Under the pieces are notes generated by a model. That model had not been told where the DNA came from and ran no database searches. It saw nothing but the letters and a program-made list of their open reading frames with translations. The position numbers and the translations under genes were made by a program. This document shows, piece by piece, positions 22,481 to 34,619 of a stretch of 64,000 nucleotides of DNA. The DNA is from Nephrocerus scutellatus. Lineage: Eukaryota; Arthropoda; Insecta; Diptera; Pipunculidae. Every line of letters starts with the position of its first letter. Position 1 is the first letter of the stretch. The stretch spans positions 111,153,890 through 111,217,889 of the forward strand of contig OX352761.1 of the NCBI GenBank assembly GCA_947095585.1, in the 5' to 3' direction.

Positions 22481-25400
22481 CTTGTTTGATTATTAGTTAC
22501 AGCATAAATTATAAATGTTTATCATAAAGACCTCGACGCCATACAAATAAGAGATACTGGGATTATTAATTCCATTTAAAAAGAAAATTCTTAAATAACT
22601 TTTGGAAAATATTGCAAATGCTTTTATTTGCATAACAGAGATTGAGAAAAAACAGGGAAAGTTAAGTCGAGAGTTAGTTATTGAGAAGGTGCAGCATAAG
22701 AAATATATAGGTATGTAATACAATCTGTTAAAGACGTCTGTCTTTTTGGCACTTATTTTGGAGGGAAAGTTGTAGAGCTCGCACCTTCTTTTTAGCAGAT
22801 ATTTATATTTTGAGCATCAAGACAGTCTGTATGTCAAATAATCGAGTTTTTGACAATTAACTAAGTCCGTTAGTCAATTGTTTGTGTTTAGCTCATACTT
22901 TAAGCACATTCGTGCAAAATTTGATGGGAAAATGTTTAGGTGTATTGACTTTGAATACCATTGATTGGTTGAAGATATATAGTTTTACGATCCTTAATAG
23001 AACTTTCTTTATTAAAGGTAATTAACAAAAAACTGCTAACATTTTTGTATTAAAAATCGCAATTTATCAATTTTGTGAGAAATAGACGAAAAATTAAAAA
23101 TAAAGGTTTTAATTTGTAAATATCCAATTTCAATAAAAGAATTACATCGCAACCAGACATGAAACCGACATCGAAATCAACATCAATTAAAAAGCATTTT
23201 ACACCACATTCTGTGGTCAATAACGTCACATTCGCTCAATATGTGGCATATTGTGTCGTTGTGTTACCAGTTAATACACAAGTGAGTTTCAACTTTTTTT
23301 TGTTGTTGCATTCATCACCATCAGCATTCAATTGCTGCTACCTCATTCCAATAATTGGCAATCCTTCTATGGTATGGGTACATTGAAAATTGTCGTCACT
23401 CATCATGTTTGCGCCCAATCAAGTTGCACGAAAAATATCTACTTTTTTACACCTACGATTTTAACCCAACATTAGGGGTGCACCAATTATTCCACAATTG
23501 CAATTATTATTCATCTGGGAGTTGTTGCCGGTGGCCTCACATGATATGACCACACGAAGCTGATGTGTCTACTGCATGAGGAAAAAGAATGAAACACAAT
23601 TTGAGACCGATCGGGATATATAATTGGAATTGGTGGGAATGTCAATTCAGTTTCTCACTAATAAATATATAATTGTCATATTTTTTGATTTTTGGAGTTT
23701 ACATGTGACGCGTGTCGCGAGCCATGTGTGGCGCGTGTATTGCATGGAAAAGTGGGACTGGTATATATCGGCTTCTACTAGTCCGAATTTTATGAGACTT
23801 GTTTTAAAGTAATTAGTTAGCGCTCAGCTTGAGATGACGTAATTTGTGATGCGTGTGACGTGTGGCACGTGTTTTATATGAAAATCGATTCTTAAAGAGT
23901 AAACCCCATTCACGCATTCTTTAAATTTCAAGAGAAGAAAAATGCACACGTAATTAAAAAATTAATACCAATAAGTTTTTTACCTTCTGCCAACCTACTT
24001 AAAGCCCCAAATAATCACGTTACATTACATCGACATCTGTAGATACACGTCTATTAAACGAAAGCAATATCCAAATCAATTAGCCTGCTACTACCCGTCA
24101 GCCCGGCTGGCAACAAACAGATGATGTACAAAAGTTCAAACAAGTCCTAATGATCAATATCATGTCAATTAGAAGGTATTAAACTTAATCCCAGTGTGCA
24201 AATAAGGCTTAAATCCTTATTGTATGCCAAAGTTAACATCGAGCCCGACAAACAGGGCCGAACGAACGAACCAAACTTGTGCGTTTTGCCTTGGCAATTT
24301 TATGTGGATACCTCTGTACTCCTGCTTCCATGTTAGTGCAGGGGAATTAATTTAGGACATGTACTCGTATACACCCGTAACCGAGCATCGGCTCGACGCG
24401 GTGTTATTTTGTCAATATTATCCTCACGCAAAGCACTGGGGCTTTGCCTCTTGACCGCCACATTCATAGATGGCCAAGTGGCTGACCGCTCCTGCCGTTT
24501 GTAATCATCAGCAGCAGAATGTCAGAATGCCAAATTCCCGTAATTCGATACCTATGATCATCAGCTCTCCATCAGAGGTGGTTGACGGGTTGCTCCGTTG
24601 AATGCCACAGCGTTCTGCCTACTTTCGTCCGTCCGTCCATGAGCACGTAATTTATCCTTGAATACAAAATATCTGCTACGCTTGTCAAGCTGTCAGTGCA
24701 TAACGCAAGTAAAGTTCCGGCCATTTTGTAAAGGTGGAAACTTATGTTTCTCCCCTCCCCAGACCACCTTTCCAACCAGTCAGTCAGTCAGCAGTCACCC
24801 ACTTCCGCCCTTCACGATATAAGCAACAGATACATCAGGAAGCATTGCCGGTACGAACAACAGCGACAATCTGCAGAGAACACCTATGGTGTCGGCTGTT
24901 ATGCCGCTTCGCGCTACAACACATCGGTCGCACACACATCGGCTCCACGCCGCCGCCGCCGCCGCCACCATGCGAGTAATCCAATAAAACGTGTAATTAA
25001 ATTTTCGGTTCATTTGAATATGTCACTTCTGTTCGAAATTAAAACCTGTTGTTTTCGTGGACGGTTGAATATTCTATGCATGTACTCGGAGCGATGATGT
25101 GACCATCATCATCGGTGTCGAAGGCACGTGGAAGGCTGGTCGATTGGTCGTCACTGCGGCGCCTATTCGAACACCACAGCAACTGTCGAGGCGACGCAAA
25201 ATTTCTCCCTAAGCGGAATGTAATTTATAAATCCAGAAAAATAAATGAACGAAGTAAATAATAATAAAAAATAAATCTAAATAATTGAATTTCTTGCGAT
25301 ATTAATTGTTATCAGCTGATGACTGATTTTTAAGGAAGGAATTTGAGTCCTTTTTGGGCATAAATGTAATGATTTCGCTTCCATTCTTAAAAAGGAATAC

Positions 25401-25985
25401 TTCTTCTACTCCTGTGCAGTTGTACAAAATATATTTTTCCATGCTTATGTTGCTGTGTCTCATTATGTCTACGCAAGTACGATTATGTATTTTTAGTTAA
25501 TTTTTGTATGTTATATCATATACACCAACCGGTTACAAAAATCTAAAACTATGCTATAAAAAACCACTGGATGAATCACGTTTTGACGTTAAATCCTCTC
25601 ACTCTTACGGGATATATGTTAAAAAAGTTGAATGTTAAATGTCACATTTTATGTGCCACTGTTAAGTCACACTCTGGAAGGCCTGTAGAGATTTCAACCA
25701 AACTTGGTACAAATATGACTTACAACCTGGAATGCTGTCATAACCCCAAGCACCCTTAGTGGTGTGGATAAGAACGGGCTGACATATGCATGACCAATAT
25801 TGGTGTCGTATCTCTATTGTTTGGGGTCGCTGAGATGTATTGGGATCGTAAGACATCCATTGATGGGAAGGGGTTGACATATGGAATGATCAATATTGGT
25901 GTCCAAACCAATAGTTTTCATTTTGCTGAAGTGAATACTGACACTAAGTCACCCTTTAGTATCCCTAGGGATAGGTGTTATAAGG
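22480..25985. other. Intergenic DNA, no gene recognised
   Basis: It contains a short GCC microsatellite (24950-24966) within a somewhat GC-richer island (about 24440-25200), and a patch with GACGTGTGGCACGTG near 23850 that includes a CACGTG E-box. The ORFs are short and featureless. The island could be a promoter or 5'UTR of a gene outside this view, but nothing shows it. Confidence 0.4.
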
Positions 25986-26001
25986 AGGACACATTTAACA
26001 C

Positions 26002-26645
26002 ATACAACTTACAACATGCAACATGCTGCACGCAATATACAACATGCTACACGAAATATATAACATGCAACATGGTACATGCTGCATGAAACATTTTACA
26101 TTCAACATGTTGCAACTTGCAACATGCAATATGCAATACCTAAGTTGGAAAATGCAATGTGCAAGATGCCCTTACTACCACTAGTTTCATGTATCCTACT
26201 TATAACACTTATATAAATAGGACACATTAAACACACGCAACTAGCAACATGCGAGACGCAATATAGAACTAGCAACATGCTACATGCTATATGCAACATG
26301 CTACACGCAACATGAAACTTGCAACATGTAATATGCAACACGTAATTTGGAAAATGCAACGTGTAGCATTCAACTTGTGACATGCTACATGCAATATGCA
26401 ACTGTAACAATTGTAACATGAAACATGTAACATGCGACATCCAATATCCAACTTGCAATATGCTACATTTGACATACAACGTGCACCATGCAACATTCTA
26501 CATTCAACAGACAATTTGCAAAATGCACATCTAACTTGGAAAATGCAATGTGCAGTATGCAACTTGCGACATGAAACATGCAACATGTTACACGCAATAT
26601 GCAACAGCCAGAATGTAACATGCAAATTGCAATATTCACCATGAC
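26002..26645. repeat. CAACATG-type simple tandem array with 233-bp higher-order repeat
   Basis: It consists of short words such as CAACATGCAA, TACATGCAAT and AACTTGCAAC in near 10-base rhythm. A longer phrase, GGACACATTTAACACA, recurs at 25987 and 26220, which gives a 233-bp outer period. The minus-strand ORFs rich in Met, Leu, His and Cys are produced by the repeat and are not genes. Confidence 0.85.
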
Positions 26646-26659
26646 AGTATACTAATTTC

Positions 26660-27230
26660 CCAGTAGACATGTGTGGCGTCAGTCCGTTATACGAATAATC
26701 GGGACTGTAACTGGTATTATTTAATTTAATTATTCAATTTAATGTCAATTGTTTTACAATTAAAATATTTCTCAATTTAAATTAGTATGCTGATGATATT
26801 TCATCACAGTCTTTGAACCACCCTATGCGTAAGGGACAAAGCTAAATAAAGTATAAATGTTTGTGAATCACTGAATTAGTATATCTACTGATGATATTTC
26901 GTCACAGTTTTAGAATGACAATGGTACATGCTTGCGTGAGTGATTGACAGGGGAAATTAGTATACGATTTTTGATTCATAGTCATTTGGGCAGAGATTTT
27001 TTTACACATTTCGTTACACAATAAATGAAAACAATATGTAATTAAGTAATAACTCTAATTACCAGCTTCAATCAGTGCTAGCATTATATCACAAGAGCAA
27101 ATAATAGGGTTGGACATTTATCTTTTGGAAGTTATTGTTATTTAAACATTGGCAACACTAACGCGCTCAAGGTATTAACAGATTATTATGAAATAAGCCT
27201 ACGTACTTTTTAAGCAACTTTTGGAAATGC
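26660..27230. other. Intergenic DNA, nothing recognised
   Basis: AT-rich, with two similar phrases, GATGATATTTCATCACAGT (26793) and GATGATATTTCGTCACAGTT (26892), about 100 bases apart. Confidence 0.4.
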
Positions 27231-27239
27231 GGAAAAAAA

Positions 27240-27360
27240 AATTTCCAATATGAGTGCTGTGTATGCCCAGTGCGGAAATTGAAAAAAAAAATTCAGATCG
27301 AATTAATGCACCAACAGCGGCAACTGTGCGCAAGTTGGCGTAATAGTTTCGTGAGATTCG
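27240..27360 (+). pseudogene. Possible N-terminal mariner transposase fragment
   Basis: One frame reads INAPTAATVRKLA, like the helix-turn-helix linker of the insect mariner family whose catalytic part is preserved at 46.6 kb. It is short and adjoins a LINE fragment; low confidence. Confidence 0.35.
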
Positions 27361-27399
27361 CATGCCAATTGATACGAGTAATACAAGTTATCCACTTGA

Positions 27400-27645
27400 T
27401 TGTCCAGCGGAAGACCATTGCACTAATTTACCCGGCCCAATATTTCTACCTCGAATTTCCTTCCGAAACATGCTCCCTGACCATAATGTCGGGGATAGTG
27501 CATAACATACCTCTTTCAGGAATTGAGTCAAGAATTTTCACGTGACCCGGTTTGTATCCGTATTCTAGTTGCAGCTTAATAGCGCATCCAGTATTGACAA
27601 CATCTTCTAGTGCCGTCGTAGGGCAGGTGCGCATGGCACCCATTT
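27400..27645 (-). mobile_element. LOA/R1-like LINE fragment
   Basis: Minus-strand text reads GAMRTCPTTALEDVV, IKLQLEYGYKPGH and KILDSIPERGMLCTIPDIMV. It is the RT tail of the same family as the 20.5-22.5 kb relic and is truncated on both sides. Confidence 0.75.
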
Positions 27646-27649
27646 TTTT

Positions 27650-29825
27650 TATAAACTAAACATATACCCCTACCTTATCTAATTCATGTGGCATCTATCA
27701 TCGAAAAATATAATCAAATAGGGATGTTTGCATAGCTGTAACATATTTTGCTGCAAAGGACCAAGAAATATTTGGTTCACCTTCAAATAAAACAAATAAA
27801 AAACAGAGCAGCCGAATTGATCTTTTGAATAAAAATGAACTTTTGTCGGAACGTAATAGTAGATTCTGCCAATTTACTACCCACGGAAGTTTCATTAGAA
27901 TTGAAAAAGATAACCAGAGATAAAAACTTAGAGGTAATGAATTCTATAAAGAAGAGAAGAGGCAACAAGTGACCTCTATTTAATGTGCTTCACCTTATAC
28001 AACAGACAACCTCTTAATAAACGAATATCTTTCCTACACAGAAAAACGAAAAAACGTCTTTATTAAAGTAATGGATTATTTACTTTAACAATTTAAAAAT
28101 TGAATTCCCTCTTCGCCCTTCCAAACGACTTCAAAAAACTCACTTCTTTGGTGAAACAGCGAAAATATTCGCAAACTTTTTCCGTATTTCTTTCCATTCC
28201 GATTGCGAAGGGTGTTCGTGTGCTTTTTTACCGTTAGTTAGTCTCGTATACTAAATACTTTTATTTTACATTTTCAAAAGTTTTTTCTCTCCGTCCTGCA
28301 GTGGACAACGTTTGTTTCCTCGACTTAAATAGGATTAAAAGTTTTCCCGTCTCTCGATATCTCCACAGGCATCCGCGTCATTGCCCACAGGACTTAAGGT
28401 GGAAAAAAGTGCAAACAATAAAAAAATTAGTATTTTTCTTCTAATTGAAAATATCTGTTGGGATCAATTAGATAAAGAATGAAACTTGAACAAAAGAGGG
28501 AAAGTTGGTAGGGCTAATGCGGATTTTATCCTCTCACTTTGGTACTTTGGACGGGTCAGGGTATTCACGTCAGGGATTAATCCGGAATAATCTTCGAACA
28601 TGAGCAGGTAAGGGTGAAAAACGAAGGAAGTTTGTCTCGACTGAAGTGTCTTCGTAATAGTTGCTTAACCTAAAGGAAATGGTGTTCCATCAAACTGGCA
28701 ATATATATTCAAGGGAACACCGTAATATTAAATTGATCTGACTATAAGCTTGAGTTTGCCATATTGGCAAACACATAAACAATTTCCCCGAACGAGATAA
28801 AACCAAAATGACCTTTACGCATACAATTTGTGCACTCTGGTGGTTCGTGGAGCTCATAATCCACCGTCAGAATTCGCACTAATTCGACTTTCACATGAAA
28901 CTGTGAAAATGCCAAAATCTACAACTTGAGATAGCAAAGGGCAAACAATGCAATTTGTGTCTCGTGAACGAATTGACTGTCCTTCCTTCCAATAATGTTT
29001 TCGTAGAGTTTGCATCAGTTGTTGTATTCGACAATCCAGTGGAGCACGATTCACATTCGTACGGTAATAACCGCACACAAACACAAACAAACCCCACTGC
29101 TCCAGACTCCTGTTCGCACTATCTCTGTGCGATCGCGCAACAAATCGACGGCATTCGAATCACAAATCATCCCCATTAAACGGCAATCTCCTGGCCATTT
29201 CAATATTTCTAATTAATTTATTATCGCTTATCTGCAAGGATATATCGTGGGAGAAGCGTGATGATGGTCCGCTTTTAACTGTTTAAATTCAGCACTCGCC
29301 CGATAAAGTGCGTGTTGGCGTGCGGTAGTGCGAGCATCACATGTATACATATGTTGGTGTCACGACCGAGAGCGGTATTTTGAATATAAAGTGTATGGAA
29401 CCTCTGAAAAACAGCCAGCTACAGTACTTTGAATTGCAAATGACTTTGGCTAAAATATACTCCGTATTTTACGCATATTTAGGCTGCTAGATGGAAGCGA
29501 GTTCTTTGGAGATCTGGCAGGAAACGGTAACCGTATATGAAAGCTGTCATTGCACATTGGGGCAGTTATCTTTGCGTGTAATCGTACTTAAGGATAAGGG
29601 CGCTATTATGCCAAAACTTATACACAATAATCTATTTATACATCTTCAAAACTATTTTCAGATGTGATTTCACTGAGCTTCTTGAAAATATATTTAAATT
29701 CATTGATACAATACTTTCAAATATAAAAAATGTTACCGTTTTTAAATAATACAGAGGATTTCCCGATGAAAAAGAAAATTCTTGAATCAGTCGAAAAGGA
29801 ACACCACCCTTTATCAACTGGTAGG
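27650..29825. other. Intergenic DNA, no gene recognised
   Basis: Short ORFs only. A TATAAA at 29385 has no supportable ORF downstream. The 28840-29200 part is less AT-rich. Confidence 0.4.
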
Positions 29826-30023
29826 AAGCCAGACCGTTGCGGTACAAGAACTAGCGTCTCGCGACCATTTTTGTTATGCTTGTAAATTCGGGCACACAAA
29901 TAGAAGGGACCTACAATTTAATGCCGTATCCGAACGGCGAATTGAGAAGCTTTCCGTGACAAGTTATTACTCTCGGATGTTTGTCAGACAATCGCGAGAG
30001 GTGGGACCGTGGCGCCCACAAGT
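29826..30023 (-). mobile_element. SINE copy lacking its tRNA-like middle
   Basis: The reverse complement starts GGGCGCC and passes directly to ACGGTCCCACCTCTCGCGA, so the A/B-box region present in other copies is missing. It then follows the SINE body to ACCGCAACGGTCTG. It lies directly against an RTE-like fragment. Confidence 0.75.
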
Positions 30024-30034
30024 GCAGAGTTGCC

Positions 30035-30330
30035 AGTAGGAATATCCACAAAGCCACCTGATGGGTACCTCCTGAATAGACGACTCGCAAATAGTTAGAC
30101 CACTTGTTGATACACCACCGCCACAACCCAAACATTATGACGGTACACACGTACCAAGGTGTCAACGATAACTCGGACAACTATTTTGTTGGCATGATGC
30201 TCCAAGCGCGGAATGCAACCAAGTCAACGAAGAGACAAGACCGAATAACCACTAGGTCAAGCGTTTTTTCCTATAACCCTTGCTCATATGGGATAGACTG
30301 CGATATGATATTTTGTATCATAGGGTGATT
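30035..30330 (+). mobile_element. RTE-like LINE endonuclease fragment
   Basis: One frame reads HHRHNPNIMTVHTYQGVN and DNYFVGMMLQARNA. It matches, in reverse orientation, the LINE segment at about 50050-50290 (RRLNTNLMTVRTYRGAN, DYLVGMVLRAWIA). This is the end of the endonuclease domain before the RT. Confidence 0.7.
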
Positions 30331-30334
30331 TTAT

Positions 30335-31590
30335 TCTAAGAGATGTACCTCCTGCCTAGTGAAGGATAGTATGTCCTTAGTAGCAGAGTTCCTCAACTCC
30401 GCTTTCGAGCATATTTCCTTTTGAAAAATGCGTCTCTTAAACCAAATTAGTGCTAGGCATTCGCAGAGATTGTGCTCGGATGACTCAATATCTTCCCATC
30501 AGAACCTACATTTTGTCTCTGATCCCACTCAAATTTTGTTAAGGTGATATCGCAAGCCGCAATTACCTATTCGAAAAAAAATCAGCTGCCTAATGCTATC
30601 CGTATTTAAGGATTAATGATTTCCTTATAGGAAAAGGGCCTGAGTAATTGTTAGGATTGCCTAAGCCCCCTGAACATTTCCCAGTGGGCCAGACCCAAAA
30701 ATTTACCTGTGCTATGGCGACAACCCAGTTGAAACCACGGTAGGGTTAAGGTCCTATGAATGCAGATTCCCAGCCAGCCCTACCAAGTTCGTCTGCAGAT
30801 AAGTTGCCTGTAATTCCCTGATAACCACGGACCCAACCGAGTTTCACTCTCTTGTGTATGGCAAGAGATTGCAGTGCATCGTAGCAGTTTTTGACTGATA
30901 TGGAGTCCATTAAATTCGACGACAGGGCTTTAAGTGCTGCCTGGCTATCTGTAAAGATATATATTCTAGCGCCTTATTGTGGTTTAACCCGGCGCAAATG
31001 GCATTGAGTTCCACCTAGAAAACCATGGTATTTTTACCCATTGGTATCGAGATATCTGTGAACCAGACCAGACATCTAGCGTCCAGTGCCGGAACACCAG
31101 TTTAACTGGTCCAATATTTCCACCTTAAATTTCCTTCCTAAACAGTGCTTCCTGGCCATAATTTCGGGGATAGTCCAGAAAATGTCTATTTCATGAATTA
31201 AGGCAACCTTTTTCAAGTGACCCCAATAGTCACCCGGTTTGTACTAGTATTCTAGTTGCAGCTTAATAGCGGATCTAGTAGCCGTCTTGCAAGGTGAAAG
31301 CCCTACAACAGCTTCTAGTGCTGTCGTATGGCAGATGCACATAGCAAGACATGCAATTCTTTGTAGCTTCTGAAGTTTAGTTTTCATTGTACGAACAAGA
31401 ACTTTCGGCCACCAAACGATGGCCGCATACGTGATAATAAGTCTCACCATCGTTGTGTACTTCCAATGTACCATTTAAGAATTTAGACCCCTGCCGTTCT
31501 GCCGTAGAGGCGTCTACTGGCTTACAAGGCCCTAGTGGCGCGTAAGACGAAGGACTTGATATGAGAATTCTATTTTAGCCGTTAGCTAAG
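30335..31590 (-). mobile_element. LOA/R1-like LINE relic, RT tail and RNase H
   Basis: The minus strand gives YTTMVRLIITYAAIVWWPKV, KLQKLQRIACLAMCICHTTA (31244-31474), then RNase H and the post-RNase H cysteine/histidine tail in broken frames down to about 30340. It is closely related to the 20.5-22.5 kb relic but lacks the RT fingers and palm. Confidence 0.8.
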
Positions 31591-31599
31591 GAGGTCAGG

Positions 31600-31897
31600 T
31601 GTCGGAAGGCCCCATACAAAATTTTAAAAAATGCACACATTTGATCCTGTGGACAACACTTTTTGTTAAAATTTGGAAGTGGCCCGAGGGCCGAGAGGCT
31701 CCCATATAATTTTTTAAAAATTAACCCGATTTTCTTCAAATTTTAAACACATGTGTACCTCTGATGGACAAAACTTTTTGTAAATTTTTTTGGAGTGAAA
31801 GGACCGTGAGCCCCGAGTGGTGCCCATACATTTTTTTTTTTTAAATTAGCGCAATGTTCTTTAAATTTTAAACACATGTGTATCTCCGATGGACAAA
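31600..31897 (+). repeat. Two ~125-bp units of the HINE-like tandem repeat
   Basis: It repeats the word order ACCCGATTTTCTTCAAATTTT, ACACATGTGTACCTCTGATGG, ACTTTTTGTAAA, a GGCC-rich core and CCCATACA. It stops where a SINE begins. Confidence 0.75.
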
Positions 31898-32174
31898 CCG
31901 TGGCTTAGTGGAAATGCACATGGCTACTGAGCAGGAGGTTCGTGGTTTGAATCCGAGTAACACTAAAATTATTTTTCACGGTGTCTCACCTCTCGCGAAT
32001 GGGTGGCAAACGTTCCGAGAATAATAACTTGTCACGGAAGGCTTCTCAATTAACCGTTTTGATTTGGCCTTGAATTGTAGGTCCCTTTCATTTGTGTCCA
32101 AAAATATACAAATGTTCGCGAGAAGCTAGGCCTTGAGGCAATGCTATGTCGCGCAGAATATTATTATTATTATA
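31898..32174 (+). mobile_element. tRNA-derived SINE between HINE-like repeats
   Basis: CCGTGGCTTAGTGG head, GGTTTGAATCC B-box, the family body, and an AATATTATTATT tail. The left flank is the body of a tandem-repeat element and the right flank is the start of another, so either the SINE inserted between two copies or one was truncated at insertion. No clear target duplication. Confidence 0.85.
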
Positions 32175-32668
32175 TCAACTTCGCGTGTCCGCTGCTAGCT
32201 GGCTGGCAGTCAGTGGCTGGGTGGTAGAATCTTGTGATCAATTTTTAACCCACTTCCTGCAGCCCGATTTTATTAAAACTTTGCATACGTGTGTATTTTC
32301 GATGACAACACTTTCTTTTAAAATTTCATACACGTTTTTTACATAATTTACCCGATTTTCTTCAAATTTTATACGCATGTGTGTCTCCGATCGACAACAC
32401 TTTCTGTAAAAATTTGGAAGTGATCGGGCCCCGTGGCCGGGGAGCACCTATACAAATTTTCTAAAAAAAAGTACCCGATTTTCTTCAAATTTTATACGCT
32501 GTGTATATCCGATGGACAACACTTTTGTAAAAATTTGGTAGTGATCGGGCCTCGGGGTCGGGAGGCACCCATAGAAATTGTTTAAAAAATTTACCCGATT
32601 ATTCATTTTGTAGTTGTGTAGCCCCGATTAGAGAATTTGCACGAAAAGTTTAAATTTTTATGGGTTGT
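32175..32668 (+). mobile_element. HINE-like tandem-repeat element, copy A
   Basis: It starts ATCAACTTCGCGTG with CTGGCTGG words, then AATTTTTAACCCACTTCCT. Units follow with CCCGAT at 32351, 32474 and 32594 (spacing 123 and 120). It ends with GATTAGAGAATTT and TTTATGGGTTGTTTTTTT. Copies B (38064) and C (45860) share both ends, which defines the element. Confidence 0.75.
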
Positions 32669-32669
32669 T

Positions 32670-34600
32670 TTTTTAAACTAATAAAGTGCAGTCTTCTGAT
32701 AAATACTTTCTTAACTAGTGAGTTCAACTAGTTTTTTTTAAATTAAATATATAGAATAGTTAAGAAAAAATTTAAGTTCAGTCTTAAAACTTGTTAGGCT
32801 TATCAGTTATCCTATAACATATAAATTTTCCAGTATTTGTGCAAAGGTTTTCTTAGTTCTAGAACAGTCCGTTGTCCGATGAAACACGCAGCTATCCCCC
32901 CATTACACTTAACATTATTTTTTTTTTAAATTTAAAATTTTTCCTTGATACTTATTGTATTTGTCCCAAAGTTTGCAAACATTTGCTTATGCAATACAAC
33001 CTTCAATATCGCATCGCACTGAAGTTGAAGTCAAAATTGCAGTTCCAACTGCGAAACTGTTCATTACGGTGAAAGGGTAGTTTTTCCGAACGCTTATAGT
33101 AATTCTCGTTGTGTAAATCTAAACTGGTTCATTGGGCATCCACATCCAGATCCATATCCTTTAATGTTTGGGCTCTAAATTTACGCACGCATATTGACAT
33201 CATGGCATCGTGGTATGATGCAAACATGGAGTATACACACAATTCAAGGACTATTTACAATTCGGTGTAATGTAGTGCCGGCCTGGCAGGATAGTACTCA
33301 AACTAAAATGCGTAAGTTTACTCAAAAAAAAAACTCCATAATCAACAGAGGAAATAAACTTAAATCCTGTGAGTTTGCACCATAGCGGTAAATTATTTGT
33401 GCGGATGTGCTACGTGCGTGCGTACAGTTCTGTTATCAGGACATCGAAATCGGTATCGGCCACTCGTTGGTGTTGTCTGATTTGTATTTAACAAAATTGG
33501 AATCGCAACAAGATGCCAATGAATTGATAGGGTAGACAAACGGCGCGCGGCGACACAAATACGTCCGGCACTACATAAATTAAAGGACATGAAATGTGTA
33601 TTGTCTTATTCTTCCAATTGGATACAAATGGGCAACAACATGCTCGCTCCGTTGTTTGGCGAAGACAAATCACACATCACAAGGCAAACACAAATCGGGC
33701 AAAATCATAAACAATCGAATAAACGGACAGACAAAATGACAATCCAGATCCTTAATGGAGATTTAACATTTTACACAAAAGTAGCAATTTCTACTGGTTC
33801 TGTTGCGTTTGTGGATGGGTATGCTTTTTTGTTTTTTAGTTTTTAAATTCAGTGCAAAAGCAGATAAGCAAACGCTGAAGTGACAGTTTTGGTTGGGAAT
33901 GCTACTTAAAGGCGACACACTCGAACATAGAGATCTTACTCTCTTCCTCTGGCTCAGATTATTGGGAGATTAATGTACGCAGATTTGTGAAACGAATGAA
34001 TTTAGCTGATTGTTGCAAAAAGATTTTACAAAATTTTTCTTCGTTCACGTCGAAGCTAATTTTCTTTATAGCCATTTAAATCGGAGTAGAATGCAATAAA
34101 ATGAGTTACTAAAGAGATAGGAATCTAACAAAGTTTGCATAGAAATGGTTGAAAGTGAAAGGAGTTCGCAACGGAGAGAGTAGGTACTTATGAAGGTAAG
34201 GATTTGATTTGTTATAAGTCGATGGTTGCAAGTGGTAAATTACTCTTTAAAACTTTTAAAAGCATTCTGTTTTTAGACCCTTACTGTACATTAACGAAGC
34301 GGATCAATCTTCATTCTTCTTAGGTTTGGGTGCGTATTGCAGAGTGTGCCAACAGAGACAGAGTAGCACTTTAAAGAAGCACAAGTATAGAATGCAGCTG
34401 AGGATGTTAAGATTTTCAAACTAGTATTACAAATATTTTTATAACAATAGAGAATCATTGGTATTACATATAGAGGAGGATAGTGGAACATTTGTTTGCC
34501 ACGCATAAGTTGACAAAGCAAATTCTGATGTTGCTGCAAGCGAGTGAACTTTATTCTTCATACTTTTAATAAATAAAAAATGTAAACAGTTTTCAGGTAC
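32670..34600. other. Intergenic DNA, no gene recognised
   Basis: Short chance ORFs. No repeat family recognised. Confidence 0.4.
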
Positions 34601-34619
34601 AAGGGTCTGAACCTTTTTT

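Noticed and set aside
26102..26670. 125- and 127-codon minus-strand ORFs rich in Met, Leu, His and Cys
   Set aside because: They are translations of the CAACATG tandem array. The composition comes from the repeat and both overlap in different frames.
29385..29391. TATAAAG as a core promoter
   Set aside because: No initiator at the right distance that convinces and no supportable ORF downstream.
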